Assembly (NCBI GenBank): GCA_045631225.1
Contig: JAZQUG010000045.1
Location: 1 to 40,556 of the forward strand
Origin: Fimenecus sp045631225
GTDB lineage: Bacteria; Bacillota; Clostridia; Oscillospirales; Acutalibacteraceae
Length of the DNA: 40,556 nucleotides
Direction of reading: 5' to 3'
Below are positions 1 to 7,775 of the stretch, piece by piece (position 1 is the stretch's first letter; every line of letters begins with the position of its first letter). The position numbers and the translations under genes are program-made. Under the pieces are notes generated by a model that had not been told where the DNA came from, made no database searches, and saw only the letters and a list, made by a program, of their open reading frames with translations.

Positions 1-56
1 TTGAATTCCCGATGGCTGATTTTGAAGCAATTATGAGTTCAATCGTTATTAAATAA
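1..56 (+). CDS. 3' end of an unidentified gene
   Basis: One frame is open from the window edge to a TAA at 54-56 and encodes a tail ending IMSSIVIK. A good terminator follows at once (73-104), which supports a real gene end. The 17 visible residues are too few to name the product. Confidence 0.55.
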   Translation, partial: EFPMADFEAIMSSIVIK

Positions 57-72
57 TTACATAACTATTATT

Positions 73-104
73 CACCGTGACGGAGAAATCTGTCACGGTT
101 TTTC
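73..104 (+). terminator. Rho-independent terminator
   Basis: ACCGTGAC (74-81) pairs with GTCACGGT (92-99) and is followed by a run of T. It ends the transcript of the partial gene at the window edge and separates it from pncC. Confidence 0.85.
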
Positions 105-109
105 GTTTC

Positions 110-152
110 TGCACTAAAGTACGATGATACAATGAAATAAGGTGGGTATAAT
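110..152 (+). promoter_or_regulatory. pncC promoter with shared upstream box (copy 1)
   Basis: The box TGCACTAAAGTACGATG lies at 110-126 and a perfect TATAAT at 147-152, 37 bp from box start to -10 start. No TTGACA-like -35 is present at the expected place (about 124-129). The same box with the same 37-bp spacing recurs at 721 and 12753, so this is probably an activator-dependent promoter or one with an unusual -35 element. Confidence 0.6.
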
Positions 153-174
153 ATTCTAAAAGGCGAGATTTACC

Positions 175-675
175 GTGAAGATATACAATGAACAGGAAAT
201 TAGAAATGATTACCACAAACTTACTGAAGCATTGAGAGAAAAAAACATTTCAATCACAACTATGGAAAGCTGTACATCAGGACAAATAGCATCACTTATA
301 ACAGACACAGAAGGTGCATCAGGAATTATAAAAGGTGCTTTTGTCACATATAGTAATGAAGCAAAAATAATGCAGGGAGTACCGGAAGAAATTATTGATA
401 AATATTCAGTTTATTCAAAAGAAACTGCATGTGCTATGGCTGATGCTTGTCGTAAAACATACAATTCTGATTTCGGTGTTGGAGTAACGGGCTCGATGGG
501 TAATGTTGACCCTGCAAATGCTGAAGCTTCAGTACCGGGACAAGTTTGGTTTGCTTTCAGCACAAAAGATAAGACTTATGATTTTTATCTTGACCTTGAA
601 CCTCAACCAACACGTTTTGCTTATAAAATGGCTGTTGCCAAAGAAATAGTAGACGAACTCTTTAAGCTAATATGA
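175..675 (+). CDS. pncC: CinA C-terminal domain protein, nicotinamide-nucleotide amidase
   Basis: Family role: PncC removes the amide of nicotinamide mononucleotide to give nicotinate mononucleotide in cytoplasmic pyridine-nucleotide recycling. The 166-residue protein is the stand-alone CinA C-terminal domain. It shows the signature MESCTSGQIAS (about residues 30-40), a YSNEAK segment and a GVTGSMGNVDPAN motif near residues 103-115. There is no N-terminal molybdopterin-binding domain as in full-length CinA. Translation starts at a GTG, chosen because AGGCGAG (161-167) precedes it at good distance and TATAAT lies at 147-152. The gene is monocistronic, bracketed by terminators at 73-104 and 682-714. 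Confidence 0.88.
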   Translation: MKIYNEQEIRNDYHKLTEALREKNISITTMESCTSGQIASLITDTEGASGIIKGAFVTYSNEAKIMQGVPEEIIDKYSVYSKETACAMADACRKTYNSDFGVGVTGSMGNVDPANAEASVPGQVWFAFSTKDKTYDFYLDLEPQPTRFAYKMAVAKEIVDELFKLI

Positions 676-681
676 TTTCCG

Positions 682-714
682 AAAAACGACAGGTGAAAAT
701 CTAGTCGTTTTTTT
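682..714 (+). terminator. Rho-independent terminator after pncC
   Basis: AAACGAC (684-690) pairs with GTCGTTT (704-710), followed by a T run to 714. The shared promoter box of the next operon begins only 7 bp later. Confidence 0.8.
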
Positions 715-720
715 AATTTC

Positions 721-763
721 TGCACTAAAGTACAATGTATTCTCTTTTAATGTTTTATATAAT
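721..763 (+). promoter_or_regulatory. Operon promoter with shared upstream box (copy 2)
   Basis: TGCACTAAAGTACAATG lies at 721-737 and TATAAT at 758-763, again 37 bp apart, with no consensus -35. Transcription from here would begin near 770, inside the apparent upstream extension of the next reading frame, which supports the ATG at 828 as that gene's start. Confidence 0.6.
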
Positions 764-827
764 TAAAGTGGAATATGAAAAAATAGCACAGATATTCTTA
801 ATTAACAAAATATTAAGGAAGATTAAA

Positions 828-2291
828 ATGAAAAACTTAAAGAAACTTACTTTGTTACACTCAAACGATATGCACGGTGACTTTCTTGCAGAAGAGGTTG
901 ACGAAAACCTTGTTGGTGGCGTATCAATGCTTTCAGGCTATGTTAACAAAGTGAGAAATGAAGAAAAAAATACTCTCTATTGTATCGCAGGTGATATGTT
1001 CCGTGGTTCAGTTATTGACTCTGAATTTCAGGGGCTTTCAACTATCGAAATTATGAATATGTTGGCACCTGATGTTGTAACTCTTGGTAACCATGAAACT
1101 GACTACGGTATTGCTCATTTACTTTTTATCGAAAAATGTGCAAAGTTCCCTATAATAAATGCTAATTTACATATCAAAACAAATGGTGCAAGACTTTTTA
1201 ATCCTCATAAGATTATTGAGATTGACGGTATGAAAATTCTCCTTATAGGTATCCTTACTGAAGAGGTTTTGTCCCAAACAAAGAATGAGGGTATTATTGG
1301 TACTTTCGTTGATACTTATGAGGCAGCAGAAGAAGTGGGAAAAATCTGTAATGCATACAACGCAATTGATATTGATTTTACTGTTCTTCTTACACATATC
1401 GGCTTCGAGGAAGACAAGAAGCTTGCTGCACAGCTTGACCCTGCTTGGGGTGTCGATGTAATCGTTGGTGGACATTCTCATACATTCATTGACGAACCTG
1501 CTGTTGTGAACGATATTGTTATTGTTCAGGCAGGTACAGGTACAGACCAGATTGGCCGTTTTGACATTATGATTGATACAGATAACAACTGCATTGACAG
1601 TTATACTTGGAGTACAGTTCCAATTAACGAAGAACATTGTCCTCGTGATGAAGCACTTGAAAAGACACTTAAATTCTATAAGTCAAAAACTGACGTAAAA
1701 TACAGCCGACTTGTAACAAGATTTAAAAAACAGCTTACTCATCCAAATCGTACACAGGAAACTGCCCTTGGTGGTTTATTCTCCGATATTATGCGTGAAA
1801 GTCTTGGGCTTGATATTATGCTTCTGGGTTCAGGCAGTGTCCGTAGTACAGAATTAGGACCGATTGTTCTTTTCTCTGACCTTTGTGAGTGTTTCCCTTA
1901 TGATGATGCAGCTTATATGATTAAAGTAACAGGTGCGCAGCTTAAGAAAATGATTAAGCATATGGTTCGTGACGAGGTCTGGGCAGGAGAACATTGTGAA
2001 TTTTATCAGCTGTCATCAGGATTAAGAGTTACATATGACCGTGCAACTCACGAATACACAAAATTTGATTTTAATGGTGAACCTCTTGATGATGAAAGAG
2101 TTTACAAGATTGGACTTCAGCAGTTCCATTTCAATAATTTAGAAGATTTCTTCAACATTTCTTTTGACGAAATCAAAGAGAACGGTAATCCTGTTGTTAT
2201 TTCAACATCTTGTCGTGGTATTTTTGATGAATATCTTTCAAATCATCAGAATCTTGACCGTGAAATAACAGGAAGACTGATTGTTAAGTAA
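828..2291 (+). CDS. 5'-nucleotidase / 2',3'-cyclic phosphodiesterase family metallophosphatase
   Basis: A UshA-type two-domain phosphatase of 487 residues. The N-terminal calcineurin-like metal domain shows LLHSNDMHGD near the start, then GDMFRGS, LGNHETDYG, LTHIGFEED and VGGHSHT, which together give the dinuclear metal site. The C-terminal half matches the 5'-nucleotidase substrate domain in size and layout. The start at 828 follows AAGGAAG at good spacing; the frame is open back to 735 but that part lies upstream of the expected transcription start. No signal peptide is visible, so it looks cytoplasmic, unlike most UshA-type enzymes. It is the first gene of an operon and its stop is 2 nt before the next ATG. 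Exact substrate (nucleotide, cyclic nucleotide or UDP-sugar) cannot be told. Confidence 0.87.
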   Translation: MKNLKKLTLLHSNDMHGDFLAEEVDENLVGGVSMLSGYVNKVRNEEKNTLYCIAGDMFRGSVIDSEFQGLSTIEIMNMLAPDVVTLGNHETDYGIAHLLFIEKCAKFPIINANLHIKTNGARLFNPHKIIEIDGMKILLIGILTEEVLSQTKNEGIIGTFVDTYEAAEEVGKICNAYNAIDIDFTVLLTHIGFEEDKKLAAQLDPAWGVDVIVGGHSHTFIDEPAVVNDIVIVQAGTGTDQIGRFDIMIDTDNNCIDSYTWSTVPINEEHCPRDEALEKTLKFYKSKTDVKYSRLVTRFKKQLTHPNRTQETALGGLFSDIMRESLGLDIMLLGSGSVRSTELGPIVLFSDLCECFPYDDAAYMIKVTGAQLKKMIKHMVRDEVWAGEHCEFYQLSSGLRVTYDRATHEYTKFDFNGEPLDDERVYKIGLQQFHFNNLEDFFNISFDEIKENGNPVVISTSCRGIFDEYLSNHQNLDREITGRLIVK

Positions 2292-2293
2292 AA

Positions 2294-2611
2294 ATGAAAA
2301 AGAAAAAACGATTCAGAAGTAACGGTGGATTTTTTATAGCCCTTGGGTTTAATTTAATATTCAATCTTGAATGGACAATTCCCGCATGGATATTTTTAGC
2401 ACTTCATTTTGTTTTTGATATTTCAATGTGGTGGTTCATTGGAGCAATGATTATATGGGTTTCAATAATTGCACTTTATACTGCGTTTTTGTGTTGGGTT
2501 TCAAGTGCTTCTAATACTCCTGAAATCAAAAAGGAGAATAAAAATCCATATTCTGCAAAAACAGTTATTCCAAAACAAAAAACCGGAGGAGATAACAATG
2601 AAAACGTTTAA
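2294..2611 (+). CDS. Small membrane protein, unknown function
   Basis: This 105-residue protein has a basic N-terminus (MKKKKRFR), a hydrophobic stretch around residues 13-40 and another around 44-70, then a hydrophilic Lys/Asn-rich tail. Two to three membrane spans are expected. It starts 2 nt after the phosphatase stop, without its own clear ribosome site, so it is probably translationally coupled. Its 3' end overlaps the next gene's start by 14 nt. I do not recognise a family. Confidence 0.72.
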   Translation: MKKKKRFRSNGGFFIALGFNLIFNLEWTIPAWIFLALHFVFDISMWWFIGAMIIWVSIIALYTAFLCWVSSASNTPEIKKENKNPYSAKTVIPKQKTGGDNNENV

Positions 2612-3668
2612 AAAAGTTGTTACATTGATTCTTTGTTTGGCATTTCTTCTTTCCTTTACTGCTTGTGGTGACAAAAACGGTGGAGAAACATCATCAACAA
2701 CAGAACCTACAACAGAAAACAAACAGAATGATAAGGATGTTATGAAGAAGGAAGATGATAACGACCTTCTTATAACATTATATCCTGAACAAGACTCAAA
2801 TGAATTTCAGAACTTGACAGGTAAAATAAAACTAATAGAAACAAGTTATTTTTATGGAGCTGATGCCCCATCATTTAGATTTGTTGCACCAAGAGATGGC
2901 GTTAAGGTAAGACTTGAAGTTATCAGATGGTCTGATTTAGTTAATGATTTTGAACCTTATGATAAGGATTTTGAAATCACAACAGAAAAAGACAAAATAT
3001 ACGAGTTTATGTGCTATCGTACAGAAACTATACCTGAGTATCGACTTGTTGCTGAATATAAGAACAAGAAAGCCGAATATTATATGGTTATGGATGGCTT
3101 TGGCGTTGTGAATGAGTTGCAAATGGTAGCAGAAGACGGTGAATTTGCAGAAATAACTGAAGATTCAGCGTTCTATAATCTCTGTGTTGCTCGTGCTGTT
3201 TCAGATGTTTTCTACAATGACAGACTTATCAAGGATATTCCTGAGGTTGTTTACGAAACTATGGCATATGCAGTTAGTCTCAACCAGTTTGAACTTGAAG
3301 GTGAAGATTATATCAATATGATTGGTCTTACTCAATGGGAAGCAGATGTTTATCTCAATGCTATGTATCCAAGCTTTAAGGGTAAATCACCTGAACTTCC
3401 AAAAGACAGTAGCTTTGTGGTTGCTCATTTCAGTACCGGAAAAAAATATCTTGTAACGCCACAGCTTTTTGAAAAATTCTGCACTACTGAATTTTATGGT
3501 GTAGAAGAAAATGATGACGGAACATATTCAGTTAAAATCCGTGTTGATGATTACAGAACAGAACCTGCTATAGAAATTGGTCTTGCTGTAATCGTAAAAC
3601 CTGATGCAAATAATCCATTTGGTTATGTAATAACAGATGTTGTTGATTACGATTTGCCTGTTGGATAA
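2598..3668 (+). CDS. Putative lipoprotein, unknown function
   Basis: The 356-residue product begins with a lipoprotein signal: MKTFKK, a hydrophobic core and the lipobox FTAC, so the mature protein should be anchored by Cys outside the membrane. A Thr/Ser/Glu-rich linker follows, then a globular region with no motif that I can name. The ATG at 2598 was chosen because GGAGG (2585-2589) precedes it and a signal peptide follows directly; the frame is open further upstream but lacks such features. It overlaps the preceding membrane-protein gene by 14 nt, which implies coupling and perhaps a joint envelope function. Confidence 0.82.
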   Translation: MKTFKKVVTLILCLAFLLSFTACGDKNGGETSSTTEPTTENKQNDKDVMKKEDDNDLLITLYPEQDSNEFQNLTGKIKLIETSYFYGADAPSFRFVAPRDGVKVRLEVIRWSDLVNDFEPYDKDFEITTEKDKIYEFMCYRTETIPEYRLVAEYKNKKAEYYMVMDGFGVVNELQMVAEDGEFAEITEDSAFYNLCVARAVSDVFYNDRLIKDIPEVVYETMAYAVSLNQFELEGEDYINMIGLTQWEADVYLNAMYPSFKGKSPELPKDSSFVVAHFSTGKKYLVTPQLFEKFCTTEFYGVEENDDGTYSVKIRVDDYRTEPAIEIGLAVIVKPDANNPFGYVITDVVDYDLPVG

Positions 3669-3713
3669 AAAATAAATTTATTAATTAATTATTTCTGAAA
3701 GGGGAAATAAAAT

Positions 3714-5123
3714 ATGGGACTTATTAAAGCTGGCGTGGGTGCTCTTGGTGGAGTTCTTGCCGACCAATGGAAAGAGTTTTTCTATTGTGATTCAATTGAC
3801 AACGAAGTTCTTCTTGTAAAAGGACAAAAGCGTGTCGGTGGTCGTTCATCAAACACAAAGGGTAGTGACAATGTTATTTCAAACGGTTCAGGTATCGCTG
3901 TTGCAGACGGACAGTGTATGCTTATCGTTGAACAGGGTAAGGTTGTTGAATTTTGTGCAGAACCTGGTGAATTCACTTATGACACATCAACAGAACCAAG
4001 TATTTTTACAGGAAAACTTGGTGACTCAATCAAAGAAACATTTAAAGCAGTGGGTAAGCGTTTTGCTTATGGTGGCGATACAGGTAAAGACCAGAGAGTT
4101 TATTATATCAACACAAAGGAAATTATCGATAACAAATTCGGTACTCCAAACCCATTTATGTTTGATGTTATTTACAACAAAAATCGTCGTACAGTTAGTG
4201 TAAGATGTAATGGTGTTTATTCATACATAATTACTGACCCACTTCTTTTCTACACAAAGATCGGTGGCAATGTTCCTGACGAATACAGAAAGGAAACTAT
4301 TGATAATCAGCTTAAAACAGAATTCATTTCAGCTTTGCAGCCGGCATTTGCAATGCTTTCTGAGTTGGGACTTCGTCCTGCACAGATTCCTGCTCATACA
4401 GTGGAACTTAAAGACGCTCTTAATAAAGCTCTTAAAATTGACTGGACAGACCGTAGAGGTATTTCCGTTGAATCTATAGCTCTTAACCCAATTACTCTTT
4501 CTGACGAAGACCTTCAGAAGATTAAGGCTATGGAAGACCGTGCTGAAACAGGCTCTGACCCATTTATGATGGCAGGTGTGATGGCAGAATCAAACCTAGC
4601 TGCTGCTAATAACCCTAACGGTGCTATGGCAGGCTTTATGGGTATGGGCATGGCAATGAATGGTATGGGTGGCGGAGGAGCATTTAATGCTGCTCAGCAG
4701 TTCTATAATATGGGCGTAGCACAACAGCAGGCAAATCAGGCTGCACAGGCACCTGCTCCTGCACAAGGTGGTTGGCAGTGCTCATGTGGTAACACAGTAA
4801 CAGGTAACTTCTGCCCTAATTGCGGTGGTAAGAAGCCTGCTCCACAGCCTGAGACTGGTGCTTGGACTTGTGCTTGCGGTAATACTGCAACAGGTAAATT
4901 CTGTCCTAACTGTGGTGCACAGAAACCTGCAGAAGAAGGCTGGTCATGTTCATGTGGTGCATTAAACAAAGGTAAATTCTGTCAGAATTGCGGAGCACCA
5001 AAACCTGCAGGCGCACCTCTTTATCAATGCGATAAATGTGGTTGGAAACCTGAAGACCCAAATAACGTGCCAAGATTCTGCCCTGAATGTGGCGACGTAT
5101 TTGATAATAACGATGTTAAATAA
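3714..5123 (+). CDS. SPFH-domain protein with four C-terminal zinc ribbons (YdjI-like)
   Basis: A 469-residue protein. The N-terminal 280 or so residues resemble the SPFH/virion-core-like family typified by Bacillus YdjI (opening MGLIKAGVGALGGVLADQWK, then EFFYCDSI and VLLVKGQ). A Met/Gly/Ala/Gln-rich linker follows (about residues 285-350), then four cysteine modules of the pattern CxC or CxxC with a following CxNCG or CxECG (nt 4779-5100). The first three are near repeats, e.g. CSCGNTVTGNFCPNCG. SPFH proteins scaffold membrane microdomains; zinc ribbons usually mediate protein contacts. No transmembrane helix is evident, so membrane contact is probably by the N-terminus. Start follows GAAAGGGGA. 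It heads the zinc-ribbon part of the operon. Confidence 0.85.
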   Translation: MGLIKAGVGALGGVLADQWKEFFYCDSIDNEVLLVKGQKRVGGRSSNTKGSDNVISNGSGIAVADGQCMLIVEQGKVVEFCAEPGEFTYDTSTEPSIFTGKLGDSIKETFKAVGKRFAYGGDTGKDQRVYYINTKEIIDNKFGTPNPFMFDVIYNKNRRTVSVRCNGVYSYIITDPLLFYTKIGGNVPDEYRKETIDNQLKTEFISALQPAFAMLSELGLRPAQIPAHTVELKDALNKALKIDWTDRRGISVESIALNPITLSDEDLQKIKAMEDRAETGSDPFMMAGVMAESNLAAANNPNGAMAGFMGMGMAMNGMGGGGAFNAAQQFYNMGVAQQQANQAAQAPAPAQGGWQCSCGNTVTGNFCPNCGGKKPAPQPETGAWTCACGNTATGKFCPNCGAQKPAEEGWSCSCGALNKGKFCQNCGAPKPAGAPLYQCDKCGWKPEDPNNVPRFCPECGDVFDNNDVK

Positions 5124-5159
5124 TTAAAAATATATTATTAATTAAAGGAGAAAATTATT

Positions 5160-6143
5160 ATGGGACTTTTTGATAAGAAATTTTGTGACATTTGTGGAGA
5201 AAAAATCGGTCTTTTAGGCAACAGAAAGCTTGAAGATGGTAATCTTTGTAAGGATTGTGCAAAGAAGCTTTCACCTTTCTTCGATGAAAGAAGACATTCA
5301 ACTGTTGACCAGATTAAACAGCAGCTCGCTTACAGAGAAGAAAACAAGAGAGTACTTGCAGGTTTCAGTGCAACAAGAAGCTTTGGTGAAAACAAGAAAA
5401 TCTATTTTGACCAGAGAAACGGTACATTTGTTGTATCTCGTTTATCACCGGGTAACTGGAGTGAAGAAAATCCTGATGTAATTCAGCTTTCTCAGATTAG
5501 TTCATTAAGCCTTGATGTTGACGAAGACAGAGATGAAATCTACACAACAGGTAAGGATGGTCAGCGTGTAAGCTATACACCACCAAGATATAAATTCTAT
5601 TATAACTTTGACCTTAAGTTTGTTGTTAATCATCCTTATTTTGATGATTTTACAGTAAGACTCAACGATACACGAGTTGAAGGTATGGGTACAATGGAAT
5701 ACAACCGTTATCAGCAGATGGCAATGGAAATCATCAATACTCTTACACCTGGTCAGGCAATGCCAAATATGGGTATGAACATGGGCATGGGTATGAATAA
5801 CGGTATGCCAATGAACAATGGCTATGCTCCTGCAAATGGTTTTAACCAGCCAATGAACAATGGTTATGCACCTGCAAATGGTTTCAATCAGCCAATGAAC
5901 AATGGTTATAATCAGCCTATGAATAACGGTTACAACCAGCCAATGAATCAAGGCTTCAATCAGCCAATGAATAACGGCTACAATCAGCCTATGAACAACG
6001 GTTACAATCAGCCAATGAATCAGGGCTATAATCAGCAACCTGTATACGGTCAGCAGGCACCTGCACAGGGAGTGAATTGCCCATATTGCGGAGCACCTGC
6101 TACTGGTGGATTCTGTGGTGCTTGTGGAGCAAAAATCCAGTAA
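5160..6143 (+). CDS. DUF4428-type zinc-binding protein with Asn-Gly-Tyr repeat linker
   Basis: The 327-residue protein begins MGLFDKKFCDICGEKIGLLG, a four-cysteine N-terminal knuckle (CDIC and CKDC) of the DUF4428 type. A globular region with PH-like or bPH-like length (about residues 60-195) follows, then about 80 residues of low-complexity repeats built on QPMNNGYN, then a C-terminal zinc ribbon (CPYCG and CGACG). It has the same domain logic as the upstream SPFH protein: a membrane-directed or globular body, a flexible linker and a terminal ribbon. AAAGGAG precedes the ATG. Function unknown; a structural or adaptor role in the same membrane module is inferred from context. Confidence 0.8.
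   Translation: MGLFDKKFCDICGEKIGLLGNRKLEDGNLCKDCAKKLSPFFDERRHSTVDQIKQQLAYREENKRVLAGFSATRSFGENKKIYFDQRNGTFVVSRLSPGNWSEENPDVIQLSQISSLSLDVDEDRDEIYTTGKDGQRVSYTPPRYKFYYNFDLKFVVNHPYFDDFTVRLNDTRVEGMGTMEYNRYQQMAMEIINTLTPGQAMPNMGMNMGMGMNNGMPMNNGYAPANGFNQPMNNGYAPANGFNQPMNNGYNQPMNNGYNQPMNQGFNQPMNNGYNQPMNNGYNQPMNQGYNQQPVYGQQAPAQGVNCPYCGAPATGGFCGACGAKIQ
5811..6038 (+). repeat. In-frame repeats encoding QPMNNGYN-type octapeptides
   Basis: Tandem, slightly diverged 24-bp units encode PMNNGY, PANGFNQ, QPMNNGYN and QPMNQGFN variants. The DNA copies differ mostly at third positions, so selection for the peptide is likely. Such arrays can change length by slippage between strains. Confidence 0.85.
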
Positions 6144-6150
6144 TTTTAAA

Positions 6151-6657
6151 ATGAAAACAGTAATTATTGCAATATTAATCGGTGCAATTTTAATTGCTGG
6201 TGTTACGGGTGTGTGGTATTTCAAAACAAAGTTTTATGTTCCTGACAAGGATGGTATGGTTCGTGATATGAGCGATACCATCACATCCTGTTCATATTCC
6301 ACCGGTGGTGGTATGGAGGGTGGTTCTGAAAGACTTACAATCAGCGTTGATGAAAAGGGTGAGGTGTGGTTTACTTATTACAACTTGCCCTATAATGGTG
6401 CTGAAGAAGAAAACATAAGTCACCAAGTTCCTCAGGAAGCAATTGAAGAAATACGTAAAGTATGTAGTGAACGAAAAGTTCTTACATGGGGTGATTTGCC
6501 TTATAGTGATTTGCAAATACTTGACGCACCTACAACAACAATTTCTATTGCATATGGTGACAATGAGTATTATTCGGTAAATTCAAACCGTGATTTGCCT
6601 AAAAAAGGTGACGGATTCTTTTCCGAAATCTATACAATTCTGGAAAAATATAAATAA
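6151..6657 (+). CDS. Single-span membrane-anchored protein, unknown
   Basis: A 168-residue product with an N-terminal hydrophobic helix (residues 3-24, including IIAILIGAILIAGVTGV) followed by a soluble domain, presumably extracytoplasmic. The start ATG lies 7 nt after the stop of the preceding gene; the frame is open further upstream but that stretch overlaps the zinc-ribbon coding end. No strong ribosome site is seen, suggesting coupled translation. No recognisable family. Confidence 0.7.
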   Translation: MKTVIIAILIGAILIAGVTGVWYFKTKFYVPDKDGMVRDMSDTITSCSYSTGGGMEGGSERLTISVDEKGEVWFTYYNLPYNGAEEENISHQVPQEAIEEIRKVCSERKVLTWGDLPYSDLQILDAPTTTISIAYGDNEYYSVNSNRDLPKKGDGFFSEIYTILEKYK

Positions 6658-6675
6658 GCAAGGAGTTGATTAACC

Positions 6676-7761
6676 TTGTCAACACTTTTAGAACAAAAAT
6701 GTCCTTGTTGTGGTGGCACAGTTGAATTTGACGTTGGTGTCCAGAAACTTAAATGTCCTTTCTGCGATACTGAATTTGACATTACTGCTATGCCACAGGA
6801 AGAAACAAATACAGTTGAACCAATTAACTGGAATTCACAAGGTACACAATGGGGTGCCGGTGAAACAGACGGGATGAGCGTTTATGCTTGTAAATCTTGT
6901 GGTGGTGAAATTGTTGCAGATGCAGCAACAGGTGCTACAAGCTGTCCTTATTGCGGAAATCAGGTTGTTATGAAGGGCCAGTTTTCAGGTGCATATCGTC
7001 CTGATTTGATTATTCCTTTCAAGCTTGATAAGAAAGCTGCAAAGGAAGCATTCAAAAAGCATCTTTCAGGAAAGAAATTCACACCTAAAGGTTTCCTTGA
7101 TGATAATAAGCTCGATGAAATCAAGGGTATTTATGTACCATATTGGCTGTTTTCTTGTGATGCTTATGCACAGATGACCTTCTTCGGTGAAAAGAAAACA
7201 ACCTGGTCTGACAGTAATTATCATTACACTAAAACAGATACTTATGACGTTTACAGAGAAGGCAGCGTTTCTTTTGATAATGTTCCTGTTGATGCATCAC
7301 AGAAAATTGATGATAAACTTATGGAATCAATTGAGCCGTTCAATATTTCTCAGGCAGTAGATTTCAATACAGCATATCTTGCAGGGTATGTAGCAGATAA
7401 ATTCGATGTTGATGTCAATGACTGTATGGGCAGAGCAAATCAAAGAATCGGTCAGTCTGTACTTGATTCATTCAAGCATGAAACAGTAAAAGGCTATGAT
7501 GATGTTGGTGGCGAAAGGGTAAATGCCCTGAATGTTACAAACGGCTTCTATAAGTATGCTCTTCTTCCTGTATGGCTTGTTAATACAAAATGGAATGGAC
7601 AGACATATACATACGCAATGAACGGTCAGACAGGCAAATTTGTAGGTAATATTCCGACAGATGAAAATAAGGTTAAGAGAATCGGTGGTCTTTGTGGTGC
7701 CGGTGCAGGTCTCTTGCTTTATGGAATTGCCTGGCTTATTGAATTGTTAGGTTGGTTGTAA
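6676..7761 (+). CDS. TFIIB-type zinc-ribbon membrane protein (YdjG-like)
   Basis: The 361-residue protein has two N-terminal zinc ribbons: CPCCGG with CPFCDTEF, and CKSCGG with CPYCGN (about residues 9-95). A long middle domain with aromatic-rich segments such as IYVPYWLFSCDAYA follows, and then a C-terminal hydrophobic helix near residues 342-360. This is the architecture of bacterial TFIIB-type zinc-ribbon proteins encoded next to SPFH and TPM genes (Bacillus YdjG). Translation starts at TTG 6676, supported by AAGGAG at 6659-6664. The name reflects the ribbon fold only; no transcription-factor role is implied. Likely acts at the membrane with its operon partners. Confidence 0.8.
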   Translation: MSTLLEQKCPCCGGTVEFDVGVQKLKCPFCDTEFDITAMPQEETNTVEPINWNSQGTQWGAGETDGMSVYACKSCGGEIVADAATGATSCPYCGNQVVMKGQFSGAYRPDLIIPFKLDKKAAKEAFKKHLSGKKFTPKGFLDDNKLDEIKGIYVPYWLFSCDAYAQMTFFGEKKTTWSDSNYHYTKTDTYDVYREGSVSFDNVPVDASQKIDDKLMESIEPFNISQAVDFNTAYLAGYVADKFDVDVNDCMGRANQRIGQSVLDSFKHETVKGYDDVGGERVNALNVTNGFYKYALLPVWLVNTKWNGQTYTYAMNGQTGKFVGNIPTDENKVKRIGGLCGAGAGLLLYGIAWLIELLGWL

Positions 7762-7775
7762 GGAGGTGCAGAATT

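Noticed and set aside
735..827. A 31-codon upstream extension of the phosphatase gene
   Set aside because: It lies upstream of or across the predicted transcription start, has no ribosome site and is not protein-like; ATG 828 has AAGGAAG.
5505..6224. A 239-codon open frame on the minus strand
   Set aside because: It mirrors the repeat-rich zinc-ribbon gene; repeated low-complexity His/Ile content and no ribosome site mark it as a shadow.
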